Assembly: GCA_050949175.1 (NCBI GenBank)
Contig: JBMNFG010000010.1
Span: 186,001-250,000 of the forward strand
Source of the DNA: UBA4971 sp900019985
Lineage (GTDB): Bacteria; Bacillota; SHA-98; UBA4971
Reading direction: 5' to 3'
DNA: 64,000 bases
The first letter of the stretch is position 1. Every line of letters begins with the position of its first letter. Shown here piece after piece: positions 8,342 to 16,303 of this stretch. A program made the position numbers and the translations under genes. Below the pieces are notes generated by a model. It searched no databases. It had not been told where the DNA came from and saw only the letters and a list, made by a program, of their open reading frames with translations.

Positions 8342-8887
8342 CTAGTTGGAGCCTAATATATTCGGAAGGGAGGAACTTGAAAGATCAGTAAGGGGTGGAA
8401 GGTCGTCCAGGGATGAAAGGCCGAACCATTGAAGAAATACCGGTGTAGTGGAGTAGAGAGCAGGCCTGCCAGGCGCCTTTTTTCTGCCGGATACACGGAT
8501 AAGGCGCCGCTCCAACAAAGTATTGAGCACGCTGTCAACTCTGACGCCTCTGATGCTCTCCAGTTCAGGCCTGGTAATCGGCTGCTTATATGCGATTATT
8601 GCCAGAGTTTCCAAGGCAGGGCGTGATAACCCTTGTCTGACTCCGACGTTGAGTTTAGCCACATATTCAGCAACCTCAGGCCTTGTAGTCATCTCATAAC
8701 CGCCTGCTACAAAAACGACTTGGATGCCTGATTTATCTCGCTTGTATTTCTCCTGAATATCCTTTACCAGAGATTCTGCGGTTGAAGGAGCCAACCCGGT
8801 AAGCTCCGCAATGCGTTTTGGAGAAATCGGGTCAGGTGATGCAAAAATCAATGCCTCGACTATCGCTTTTGCTTTAGTATAATTCAC
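8342..8887 (-). CDS. scpB: Segregation and condensation protein B
   Basis: Winged-helix dimer that binds kleisin ScpA in the SMC condensin complex for chromosome organisation. The sequence shows AIVEALIFASPDPISPKRIAELTG at the start and LETLAIIAYKQPITRPELE followed by IRGVRVDSVLNTLLERRLIRVSGRKKAPGRPALYSTT, the hallmark second winged helix. The length of 181 is normal. Its ATG overlaps the scpA end by 14 bases, indicating coupled translation and stoichiometric production. Confidence 0.95.
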   Translation of the reverse strand: MNYTKAKAIVEALIFASPDPISPKRIAELTGLAPSTAESLVKDIQEKYKRDKSGIQVVFVAGGYEMTTRPEVAEYVAKLNVGVRQGLSRPALETLAIIAYKQPITRPELESIRGVRVDSVLNTLLERRLIRVSGRKKAPGRPALYSTTPVFLQWFGLSSLDDLPPLTDLSSSSLPNILGSN

Positions 8888-9668
8888 CTATGGATCCCTC
8901 TGATACAAGAGTTATCATAATCTCACCGAAATGACGGTCTTGCTCCACAACTACTTCCTTGAGACGGATCAGTTCAAGGAGAGCAAGGAATACCGCTATT
9001 ACTCCGGAGCGCGTTACAGGTCTTACAAAGAGCTCACGAAAAGCGACTCGCGTTTTTTCTTGAATGCACGACCTGATATGGTCCATGGCTTTTTCAAGGA
9101 AGAGGTCATCCTGGGGAATGTGTGAAAACTCTTCGCTGGATGCATCTTTAAGAATCTCTTTCAGAGCGGAAAGAAGATCCGGAAGTCCGATCTCATCAGA
9201 AGGAAGCTGAAGTTCATCCTGTGCATTTGTATCAATCCTGCGGCCTCTCGGAAACATTAGGCGCCAGGCTGCGTCACGTCGGGCCAATTCCTCAACTGCA
9301 TCCTGAAACACGCGATATTCCATGAGGTGAGTTAAGAGCGCCTCATTGGACAATTCTGTCTCCAGCTCCTCTGATATCAAATCTTCCGTACTGTTCTCTT
9401 CTGCATCCTGCGCTTCGCCTGCACCATCCTCTTCAGGAGGGAGTAGCTTGTCTGCCTTTGCCTTTATCAGAGCGGTAGCAGCACCGAGGAAATCGCCGAT
9501 GTAATCCAGGTCAGGCTGTTTCATCACGCGAACTACCTCGGCCATAGCCTCTTTGACTGCACCCTCAACCGAGACCTGCAAAGGATCTGTCTCTTCCTTT
9601 TCCAGGCTGCGGGCCAGTTGTTCCAAGGCTTTGATAGGTTGCTGCCGGTCGCATAGGGTGTCCGTCAA
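8874..9668 (-). CDS. scpA: Segregation and condensation protein A (divergent kleisin)
   Basis: Kleisin bridging the SMC heads. The identity rests on position (translationally coupled to scpB) and on features such as FLGAATALIKAKADKLLPPEE (the usual L.MAATLL.IKS..LLP helix), the acidic linker, and the C-terminal winged helix RSGVIAVFLALLELIRLKEVVVEQDRHFGEI, which binds the SMC cap. The canonical N-terminal FEGPLDLLLHLI motif is not present; residues 10-50 read instead as helices ALEQLARSLEKE and VEGAVKEAMAEVVRV. The length of 264 is normal. Its start overlaps the trpS stop by 4 bases (ATGA). Confidence 0.85.
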   Translation of the reverse strand: MTDTLCDRQQPIKALEQLARSLEKEETDPLQVSVEGAVKEAMAEVVRVMKQPDLDYIGDFLGAATALIKAKADKLLPPEEDGAGEAQDAEENSTEDLISEELETELSNEALLTHLMEYRVFQDAVEELARRDAAWRLMFPRGRRIDTNAQDELQLPSDEIGLPDLLSALKEILKDASSEEFSHIPQDDLFLEKAMDHIRSCIQEKTRVAFRELFVRPVTRSGVIAVFLALLELIRLKEVVVEQDRHFGEIMITLVSEGSIGELY

Positions 9669-10645
9669 ATTCTCATCGCCTGCCTGACATCGGTGAGGGT
9701 AGCCTCTGCCAAAACCCTGGCACGCTTTGCCCCGTCCTCCAGGACTTCATCAATAATTCCAGGCTTCTTCAGGATAGCTTCTCTTCTTTCACGAATTGGA
9801 TCCAGGTACTCGTTGAGGGCATCAGCCAACCGCCGTTTACACTCAACACATCCTATACCTGCAGTTTGACACCCTTCTTTTATATCTTCAATACCGAGTT
9901 TCGTAAACACCTTATGGAATGCATATACTGCACAAACATCCGGATTACCCGGATCTCGCCTGCGTATCCTTTGTGGGTCTGTTACCATGTTTGCTACGGT
10001 TTTCCTGATTTCTTCAGGGCTTGCCGACATTTCAATGATGTTCCCATAGCTCTTGCTCATTTTCCTCCCGTCAGTGCCCGGGAGCAAAACGACTTCGTTT
10101 AGGAGGGCTTGCGGTTCAGGGAATACAGGGTCATAAAGGAAATTGAAGCGCCTTGCAAGCTCCCGCGTAAGCTCTATATGAGGTAATTGATCCTCACCCA
10201 CAGGTACAGCCACAGCTTTGTACACCAGGATGTCTGCTGCCATGAGCACAGGGTATCCCAGAAATCCGTGGGTCATAATCTCTCTGCCCTCGAGCTCTCT
10301 GAGTTGCTCTTTGTAAGTGGGGCATCTTTCCAACCACGAAAGGGGTGTGAGCATAGATAAGAGAAGAGACAACTCAGCATGCTGCTTTACATCGGACTGC
10401 TTGATTACCAAGCTTTTCTCAGGATCTATCCCTGCAGACAGGTAATCTGTGACAAGGTCCCTGATATTCTGCTGAATCTCGCGGGTATCTTCATATCCTG
10501 TGGTAAGAGCATGCCAATCCACCACTGCGAAAACACAATCATACTCATCTTGCAGTTTAACCCAATTGTCCAGTGCACCTAGAAGGTTTCCCAGATGCAG
10601 CCTTCCTGTGGGCCTCATACCACTGAATACTCTCGGTTTTGACAT
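9665..10645 (-). CDS. trpS: Tryptophanyl-tRNA synthetase
   Basis: Charges tRNA-Trp. Class I signatures are visible: the HIGH variant GRLHLGN near residue 14 and KMSKS (GRKMSKSYGN) near residue 198. TrpRS motifs GEDQLPHIELTRELARRFN and RPTGRLHLGN are also present. The 326-residue length is normal. There are only 17 bases between it and the M50 protease gene upstream, so no T-box leader can be present; expression depends on the upstream genes. Its stop overlaps the scpA start. Confidence 0.96.
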   Translation of the reverse strand: MSKPRVFSGMRPTGRLHLGNLLGALDNWVKLQDEYDCVFAVVDWHALTTGYEDTREIQQNIRDLVTDYLSAGIDPEKSLVIKQSDVKQHAELSLLLSMLTPLSWLERCPTYKEQLRELEGREIMTHGFLGYPVLMAADILVYKAVAVPVGEDQLPHIELTRELARRFNFLYDPVFPEPQALLNEVVLLPGTDGRKMSKSYGNIIEMSASPEEIRKTVANMVTDPQRIRRRDPGNPDVCAVYAFHKVFTKLGIEDIKEGCQTAGIGCVECKRRLADALNEYLDPIRERREAILKKPGIIDEVLEDGAKRARVLAEATLTDVRQAMRI

Positions 10646-10662
10646 GAATCTCGCCCCTTTGT

Positions 10663-11268
10663 CTAGAACAGTCTGTAACCTGTAACGATATAGGCCAGGA
10701 ATCTCATGATAGGCATCATTAACACTGATATAGCCCCTGTAAAGACTAGGATAAGCAAAATGAGCTGCCCGTAGCGTTCCAATTGGTGATAAATATAAAG
10801 GTTCTTCCCTCTTAAGAAAGCCAGGAGCAACCTGGAACCGTCCAAAGGCGGTATTGGAATAAGGTTAAACGATGCCAAACCCAGGTTTATGAGAATAGCA
10901 AGGTACGCAATGAGATCAAGATGGTACGGGAGGCGTATGTCCAATCTGTAGGGAAGTGCAAATATAAAAGCCAGAACCACGTTGGAAAGAGGCCCTGAGA
11001 CTCCTACTAAGGCCATACCCGTCCGCCAATCCTTAAAGTATGCAGGGTTTATCGGAACAGGCTTTGCCCATCCGAATCTTCTGGTGAGTATCAAGACCAG
11101 GGTGCCTATGGGATCCAAATGAGCCAAAGGATTCAGAGTCAAGCGGCCTTGCCAACGAGGTGTAGGATCTCCCAGGACGTTGGCAGTTAACGCATGCGCA
11201 AACTCATGGACTGTAAGTGACAGCAAGACTATGGGCAAGGTCAAAAGCATAGATGTCAGGTTAAACAT
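10663..11268 (-). CDS. Site-2 protease family (M50) membrane metalloprotease
   Basis: Rhomboid-independent intramembrane zinc protease of the short S2P type. HEFAH at residues 21-25 supplies two zinc ligands and the catalytic Glu, and NLIPIPPLDGSRLL (D143) provides the third ligand in the conserved NPxPxxDG setting. Membrane segments lie at about 5-28, 52-63, 87-105, 117-140 and 165-190. The length of 201 is that of the minimal bacterial homologues found beside trpS-scpAB in many Clostridia. The substrate is unknown. Confidence 0.92.
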   Translation of the reverse strand: MFNLTSMLLTLPIVLLSLTVHEFAHALTANVLGDPTPRWQGRLTLNPLAHLDPIGTLVLILTRRFGWAKPVPINPAYFKDWRTGMALVGVSGPLSNVVLAFIFALPYRLDIRLPYHLDLIAYLAILINLGLASFNLIPIPPLDGSRLLLAFLRGKNLYIYHQLERYGQLILLILVFTGAISVLMMPIMRFLAYIVTGYRLF

Positions 11269-11292
11269 TTATTTCCCTCCACCTCAAACCCT

Positions 11293-12675
11293 TTAGCCCG
11301 GATTACCCGCTGCAGGTAAATGAGGTTCGCTGCTTCTTGCACCTATTTGCATCAACCGTGCAGGCATCCTGTCTCGCGCTAAAAGATTTACGTAACTCTC
11401 TCTTTCTACAACAACATCAGCTAACCCTGCCCTGACAAATATCACTGCCGGCCTGGGATACCTGTTATAATTGCCGGACATTGAATAATGGTAAGCCCCG
11501 GTAGTAAAAACCGCAACCAGATCACCGGGATTAGCCCTTGGCATATCGACATCGCTGATAAGCACGTCACCTTCTTCACAATGCTTCCCTGCAATTGTAA
11601 CTGTTACCACAGGTTCTTCCAAAGCTCTGTTCGCCAGGATCGCCTCGTACTCAGCTTGATACAGGGTAACCCTGGGGTTCTCAGACATTCCCCCGTCTAC
11701 CATGACGTACTTTCGCACTCCGGGGATATCCTTAATTGCATGGACAGTGTACAATGTAGTCCCTGCTTCACCCACGATGTAACGCCCCGGTTCAACCATG
11801 ATAGACGGAAAATCCAACCGTTGGATGTGACAGGACTCGCGAATCACCTCGGAGACCCTTTCCGCATACTCATCCAAAGAGAACGGGGTATCAGTAGATT
11901 TGTACCTGACACCGAATCCTCCCCCGAGGTTCACTTCGCGAAGGCTGTACCCGAATTTCTCTTTCACATCTCCTACGAAGTCCATAACGACCTGAGTCGC
12001 CACCACGTAAGGTTCCACGGCGAGTATTTGAGAACCTATATGGATATGGACTCCTTCCAGGACCAGGTACTCTGAGGCGAGAGTTCGTTCAACTGCCTTC
12101 ATCGCCTGCCCGTCAGTTATTCCAAGTCCAAACTTTGAATCTATGAGGCCTGTCTGTATATAGTGATGGGTATGTGCTTCTACTCCGGGATTGAGGCGGA
12201 TCTGAACATGCACTCTTCTCCTGAATCTACGGGAGATTTCAGAAAGCAGGTCAAGCTCATCGAGGTTATCCACGATGAATCTTCCTACACCTACCCTGAC
12301 CCCCATCTCGATTTCCGAAAGAGTCTTGCAGTTCCCGTGAAACAAGATATTCTCCGGAGGAATCCCCGCCTCAATGGCTGTGTAGAGCTCTCCCCCTGAA
12401 CATACATCCAGTCCTAAAAACTCTTCGTGGACCAATCTACACATGGCGAGAGTGCAGAAAGCTTTACTTGCATATGCCACAAAGACTCTGGGAAAGTGCT
12501 TGCTGAGAGACCTCTTTATCTCGCTGCATTTAGACCGCATGGTCATTTCGTCCATAATGTGAAGGGGGGTGCCGAAATCTCGTGCAAGGCGCGTAGCACG
12601 GCAACCGCCTATTTCCAATTCCCCGTCATCTGTAATCTGTATATGCCTATGTAGCTCCAATTTAGCCTCTCCCAT
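11293..12675 (-). CDS. lysA: Diaminopimelate decarboxylase
   Basis: PLP enzyme that decarboxylates meso-DAP to L-lysine. Visible features are ELEIGGCRATRLARDFGTPLHIMDE at the start, the PLP lysine in VAYASKAFCTLAM, CSGGELYTA, HIHIGSQIL, EPGRYIVGEAG, and the active-site cysteine region GKHCEEGDVLISD. The product is about 460 residues. Start choice is open: ATG at 12675 has no ribosome binding site and abuts a T-run, whereas TTG at 12660 has GGGAGAGG 5 bases upstream and follows one base after the stop of a 30-codon leader frame. The homologous region begins right after either. It has its own promoter and an attenuator-like leader. Confidence 0.95.
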   Translation of the reverse strand: MGEAKLELHRHIQITDDGELEIGGCRATRLARDFGTPLHIMDEMTMRSKCSEIKRSLSKHFPRVFVAYASKAFCTLAMCRLVHEEFLGLDVCSGGELYTAIEAGIPPENILFHGNCKTLSEIEMGVRVGVGRFIVDNLDELDLLSEISRRFRRRVHVQIRLNPGVEAHTHHYIQTGLIDSKFGLGITDGQAMKAVERTLASEYLVLEGVHIHIGSQILAVEPYVVATQVVMDFVGDVKEKFGYSLREVNLGGGFGVRYKSTDTPFSLDEYAERVSEVIRESCHIQRLDFPSIMVEPGRYIVGEAGTTLYTVHAIKDIPGVRKYVMVDGGMSENPRVTLYQAEYEAILANRALEEPVVTVTIAGKHCEEGDVLISDVDMPRANPGDLVAVFTTGAYHYSMSGNYNRYPRPAVIFVRAGLADVVVERESYVNLLARDRMPARLMQIGARSSEPHLPAAGNPG

Positions 12676-12754
12676 CCAAAAACAGCGGACCTGCTTCAAT
12701 GCTGTCCGCAATTTTGAGTATTTTGTTATTAACCTTAGTTTGTCTTCCCTGCAT
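12662..12754 (-). other. Possible 30-codon leader ORF overlapping the lysA start
   Basis: An ATG at 12754 opens a 30-codon frame whose stop TAA (12662-12664) lies one base before the alternative lysA TTG start at 12660. The first half has three lysine codons (positions 7, 11 and 14). The frame runs through the hairpin and T-run described next. The ribosome binding site is weak (AGAGTGGCGA). A leader peptide or translational-coupling role is inference. Confidence 0.3.
12676..12709 (-). terminator. Terminator-like hairpin abutting the lysA start (possible attenuator)
   Basis: On the minus strand GCGGAC (12704-12709) pairs with GTCCGC (12685-12690), and the sequence then reads TGTTTTTGG directly before ATG 12675. 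Because a good promoter for lysA lies upstream of it, the hairpin is inside the lysA leader. It could terminate most transcripts before the gene, or it could serve as the terminator of the preceding activator operon. Confidence 0.5.
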
Positions 12755-12793
12755 TCGCCACTCTGTCTTGCGCCTAGGGATAGCTTGTTTCAC

Positions 12794-12822
12794 ATAATAG
12801 CACGCAAGCTACCTGCGGTCAA
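12794..12822 (-). promoter_or_regulatory. Sigma-A promoter for lysA and downstream genes
   Basis: Minus strand TTGACC (12817-12822), 17-base spacer, TATTAT (12794-12799) preceded by TGC, giving an extended -10. The -35 overlaps the stop of the upstream activator gene. Transcription should begin near 12787, leaving a leader of about 110-125 bases. Confidence 0.75.
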
Positions 12823-13802
12823 GATAGACAGTTTCGCTCATCTCCCGTGTTGTCCCATCTAGTGCATCTTGCCCCCCATCGGGCAATAGTCTTATCATCC
12901 ATCGAGATATTTACAATTTCACAATGGTTGGGACAGCCGGTGCATTCAAGAGTTCTCGTCGCGTAGTGCCGGTCAAGTGCGTCAAATCCACGAAAGGAAG
13001 ACTGCCCGTTTCTTCTCTCTTTCGCCTCGCAAGCCAAAAGTGCAGCACCTAAAGCTCCCATCACATCATAATGTTCAGGCACGATGATTTGTGTGTCCAG
13101 CTCTTTCTCGAAAGCGGTCTTCATACCGGCATTAGCGGCTACACCGCCTTGAAAAACAACAGGTGGCTCAATAGGTTTTCCTTTTGCAACATTATTCAAG
13201 TAGTTGCGGACAAGTGCCTCACATAGGCCTGAAATTATATCTTCAATCTTGTGTCCCATTTGCTGCTTATGTATCATGTCTGACTCTGCAAAGACTGCAC
13301 ATCGTCCTGCTATTCTCACCGGGTTTTGAGCCATGAGGGCAAGTTCTCCGAATCGGTCTATGGGAATGCCTAACCTGGCAGCTTGCTGCTCCAAAAAGGA
13401 TCCGGTGCCTGCTGCACACACTGTATTCATGGCAAAGTCGATTACAGTTCCTTGCCTGAGGATGATAATCTTTGAATCCTGGCCCCCGATTTCAATAACT
13501 GTTCGGACTCCGGGCATCCAGTAGTTTGCAGCTACCGCATGTGCGGTGATTTCGTTTTTGATACAGTCAGCCCCTAGAATAACCCCTGCCAGCCTCCTGC
13601 CGCTCCCGGATGTCCCAACACCGAGGATTTCAATGTTTCCTGAGGTAGCTCTGAGACGTTTCATCCCTTCCTTAACGGCACCGATGGGGTCTCCCTGGGT
13701 CCTCAAATAGATCTTTTCTTGCAGCACCCCTTTATCGTCTATCAAGACTAAGTTGGTACTGACGGAACCGACATCGACTCCCAGATATCCTGAGCCTGCC
13801 AC
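12819..13802 (-). CDS. Acyl-CoA dehydratase activase (BadF/BcrA/HgdC family ATPase)
   Basis: ATPase of the ASKHA fold that injects a high-energy electron into 2-hydroxyacyl-CoA dehydratases or benzoyl-CoA-reductase-like partners. The N-terminal phosphate loop reads GYLGVDVGSVSTNLVLID. The bridging [4Fe-4S] cluster cysteines of the homodimer are in NTVCAAGTGSFLEQQA and IAGRCAVFAESDMIHKQQ, and the second phosphate motif is VFQGGVAANAGM. A C-terminal extension with TGCPNHCEI adds extra cysteines, as in the long-form activases linked to DUF2229 proteins. It is followed by two such partners (8-base gap and 4-base overlap). No dehydratase alpha/beta subunits are in the window. Confidence 0.88.
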   Translation of the reverse strand: MAGSGYLGVDVGSVSTNLVLIDDKGVLQEKIYLRTQGDPIGAVKEGMKRLRATSGNIEILGVGTSGSGRRLAGVILGADCIKNEITAHAVAANYWMPGVRTVIEIGGQDSKIIILRQGTVIDFAMNTVCAAGTGSFLEQQAARLGIPIDRFGELALMAQNPVRIAGRCAVFAESDMIHKQQMGHKIEDIISGLCEALVRNYLNNVAKGKPIEPPVVFQGGVAANAGMKTAFEKELDTQIIVPEHYDVMGALGAALLACEAKERRNGQSSFRGFDALDRHYATRTLECTGCPNHCEIVNISMDDKTIARWGARCTRWDNTGDERNCLS

Positions 13803-13809
13803 TTTGAGT

Positions 13810-14919
13810 TCATCTCCTTCGGCACTTGGACATTGCGATCATGTCGACAAAAGCCTCAAGGCGGGTCAATACACCGGTATCTGACGAGTGCTCGTCCAGA
13901 ACAAGGGTCATCGCAGGGATACCTAGATCTCTTGAGATTTTCGCGAGTATATCCTGGGCTATGATTTCAGGCATGCATGTAAACGGGGCTACTTGGATTA
14001 CGCCGTCCAAGCCCTCGTTGGCATAGGCTACTGTAGAACCTATAGTTTCCACTCCGTGGCCGCCGACGAAATGACACAGATATGGCTTAGCCATTTCATT
14101 AAGGAGCTTAGACTTTCGAAAGATACGGAAGGCGTCTTTTATTACATGCTCCACTGCCCAGTCACTGAGGTAAATCGACCTATCTACTATTACCCCCATC
14201 TCGCCTAAGCGCTTCTCGATTTCACAGTTGGCAAAAGGCTCAAGGACCATGAAGACTTCCCCTACGATACCGATACGCGGTGCAAGTGGATCTTCAGCTT
14301 TGCCGATTCGGCCTTCTGTTTTACACACTGATTTCATTGCATCTCGTGCGTTCCCAGCGGCAGCTTGTACCTCTTTCGGGGAGGCTGCCTCATCTATTCG
14401 TCTGAGAGAGGCTTCATAGACGCGTGTAATATCACCTTTCCTCTTCTCAAACGGACGAAGGCAGAGAGTAATCTTGTTCAATCTGTCTATGGCAGTCAGT
14501 TTGCTCCAGGTCAGACGGAGGGCGTCAAATAACCGGGAGATCCGCTGGGCTCCAATGATGTCACGAACCTGGCGCAACAAGCGGTCAGGCCTGCCTTGTG
14601 GCGGCTCTAAAACAATCATTTTGAAATCACAGCCGAGCCCCTCAAGGATTTGCCTTTGGACTTCGCAGTACAGCCCAAGGCGGCACGGGCCTATGCCGCC
14701 TACCATGACAATAGTATCAGCGCCCATCTCCAAGGCTTCCAAGTAGTTCCCAATACCGATTTTCAAAGGAAGACAAGCAAATTCAGGAGAGTTTAAGGAA
14801 CCCAGGGACATGGTACGTTTTGTGGGAGGAGGAGGCAATACCACGTCAACTCCCAGGGTTTCAAAGAGGGCTTTTACTGCAATATGATAATCGCCAAGAT
14901 GCGCAAAGGTCAGTTTCAC
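13810..14919 (-). CDS. CoA-dehydratase/reductase-like protein (activase partner)
   Basis: A 369-residue protein of the 2-hydroxyglutaryl-CoA-dehydratase-D-like group that accompanies long-form activases. Cysteines occur in SPEFACLPLKIGIGNYLEA, GGIGPCRLGLYCEVQR, NCEIEKRL, and QVAPFTCMPEIIAQDIL. The C-terminal motif DEHSSDTGVLTRLEAFVDM is shared with the next protein (DEHTGEAGIQTRLEAFMDI), so the two are paralogous at that end. Its start overlaps the stop of that gene by 4 bases. The substrate is not known. An electron-transfer or atypical reductase function together with the activase is the likely role. Confidence 0.75.
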   Translation of the reverse strand: MKLTFAHLGDYHIAVKALFETLGVDVVLPPPPTKRTMSLGSLNSPEFACLPLKIGIGNYLEALEMGADTIVMVGGIGPCRLGLYCEVQRQILEGLGCDFKMIVLEPPQGRPDRLLRQVRDIIGAQRISRLFDALRLTWSKLTAIDRLNKITLCLRPFEKRKGDITRVYEASLRRIDEAASPKEVQAAAGNARDAMKSVCKTEGRIGKAEDPLAPRIGIVGEVFMVLEPFANCEIEKRLGEMGVIVDRSIYLSDWAVEHVIKDAFRIFRKSKLLNEMAKPYLCHFVGGHGVETIGSTVAYANEGLDGVIQVAPFTCMPEIIAQDILAKISRDLGIPAMTLVLDEHSSDTGVLTRLEAFVDMIAMSKCRRR

Positions 14920-15905
14920 CTTGCCATAGACCTTTCAACGATATCCATAAAAGCCTCTAGGCGTGTTTGGATACCTGCTTCTCCCGTATGCTCATCAACA
15001 ACAATAGTCATAAAAGGGACTCTGCGCTTGCTTCTTGCAGATTCCTGCTGCAAGAACTCGGAAATGAAAGAGTCAGGCCCGCACGCGAAAGCACTTACCT
15101 GAAGGCAACCGTCAACTGTTCCGGGCCTCAAAAAGTAGTAACCTGCCCCGAGCAAACGCCTGCCAATGGTCCAGAACACTTTTTTTCCGCACTTTTCAGC
15201 CTCTCGCTGGACGGTTGTAGGCTGCAACATCTCCATGGTCACTGTTTTCGCACCCATCACATTAAGCTTGTCCAAGATATTCATTCCTAAAAACGAGTCA
15301 TAAATGATATAAGGATGGCCCACAACACCTATGATCGGGCGGCGAACGCTCTTGTCCTGTCCGGACACGAGATTATGCGATGGTCGGAAATCGTTTTCCA
15401 TGGCGTCAATAGGTGTGAGTCCTGCCTGAAGGAGCCTGACAAACTCATAATGGGCTTGTTTTGCCTTATGCTGTGCCGCAAATATCTTCAACGGATTCCG
15501 TGTAAACAGCCTGCCTGTGGCGTAGAGCTCTTTGATATATGCCCATGAGTTGCTGCTCATGTCAATGCACGGATCGATTATTCCTCTGATATCCCTGCAA
15601 TTGTGCCTTACCATGTCAGGCAAACCCATCAGCTTAGGGCATATGTAGGCTTTCCTTTCAACTGAGACCAGTCTCGGGACAAACACATTGTCACATTCGC
15701 CGGAGAGGGCCATCACATGGCCGTGATAGGCTTTCACCGGTAAACATGCTTCGTCAACCGTGACCTTAATCCCGGAGTCGATTACTGACTTAGTTGTCTT
15801 GCCGGATACGCGGCAAGTCCGGCCAAGGGATTCAAAAAAGGCCCTCCACGCCGGATAGAAGTAATAATAGAGGAGCGCCCTGGGAATCCCTATGGTCTCT
15901 TTCAC
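14916..15905 (-). CDS. DUF2229-type CoA-activase-related protein
   Basis: A 329-residue protein beginning ETIGIPRALLYYYFYPAWRAFFESLG, the characteristic opening of DUF2229 (the N-terminal region of large activase proteins). Candidate iron-sulphur cysteines lie in VDEACLPVKAYHGH, KAYICPKLMGLPD and VSAFACGPDSFISEFLQ. It ends with the same DEH...TRLEAFxD motif as its neighbour. In many Clostridia activase, DUF2229 and dehydratase-like parts are fused in one polypeptide of over 1000 residues; here they are three separate coupled genes. GTG start at 15905 behind AAGGTG. It lies directly downstream of spoVAE. Confidence 0.78.
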   Translation of the reverse strand: MKETIGIPRALLYYYFYPAWRAFFESLGRTCRVSGKTTKSVIDSGIKVTVDEACLPVKAYHGHVMALSGECDNVFVPRLVSVERKAYICPKLMGLPDMVRHNCRDIRGIIDPCIDMSSNSWAYIKELYATGRLFTRNPLKIFAAQHKAKQAHYEFVRLLQAGLTPIDAMENDFRPSHNLVSGQDKSVRRPIIGVVGHPYIIYDSFLGMNILDKLNVMGAKTVTMEMLQPTTVQREAEKCGKKVFWTIGRRLLGAGYYFLRPGTVDGCLQVSAFACGPDSFISEFLQQESARSKRRVPFMTIVVDEHTGEAGIQTRLEAFMDIVERSMAR

Positions 15906-15936
15906 GGAGAATCGACACCTTCCTTATGTCCGATAC

Positions 15937-16287
15937 CTACGACCGGGGGTTGAAAAAGAGGGCAGCGATGGCACTGAAGAAAACGGCAACTGCCAGCCCT
16001 TGTCCGGTAAACTCAAACGCTCCTGTGAACAAGCCTATGATGCCGCTTCTTTCTGCCTCCAAAAGAGACCCTTTTGCAATGGAAGCTCCGAACCCGGTAA
16101 CGGGAATAAGTGCACCCGCCTTTGCAAACGAAAGAAAAGGCTGATAGAGCCCAAAACCACCTAGAAGGGCGCCTATGACTGTAAATAATACAAGCATGTG
16201 CCCGGGCGTGAGGCTTGTGAAATCCAGTATTAACTGACCTATACCACAGATAAGTCCTCCTATGAGAAATGCGATAACGTAGTCCAC
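15937..16287 (-). CDS. spoVAE: Stage V sporulation protein AE (SpoVAEb type)
   Basis: Small membrane subunit of the SpoVA channel that moves Ca-dipicolinate into the forespore and out on germination. The 116 residues contain membrane segments at about 3-22, 30-48, 55-70 and 85-112, with the family motifs GGLICGIGQL, GLYQPFLSFAKAGALIPVTGFG and SIAKG. It follows spoVAD by 16 bases. It belongs to the short SpoVAE family that resembles SpoVAC in sequence, as both share PITGF-like segments. Confidence 0.93.
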   Translation of the reverse strand: MDYVIAFLIGGLICGIGQLILDFTSLTPGHMLVLFTVIGALLGGFGLYQPFLSFAKAGALIPVTGFGASIAKGSLLEAERSGIIGLFTGAFEFTGQGLAVAVFFSAIAALFFNPRS

Positions 16288-16303
16288 AGGCTACACTCTC
16301 TTT

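Noticed and set aside
9665..10662. T-box leader for trpS
   Set aside because: Only 17 bases separate trpS from the preceding gene, which leaves no room for a T-box.
12676..12793. Lysine riboswitch before lysA
   Set aside because: The leader is about 110 bases, shorter than the known L-box, and no five-stem arrangement could be seen.
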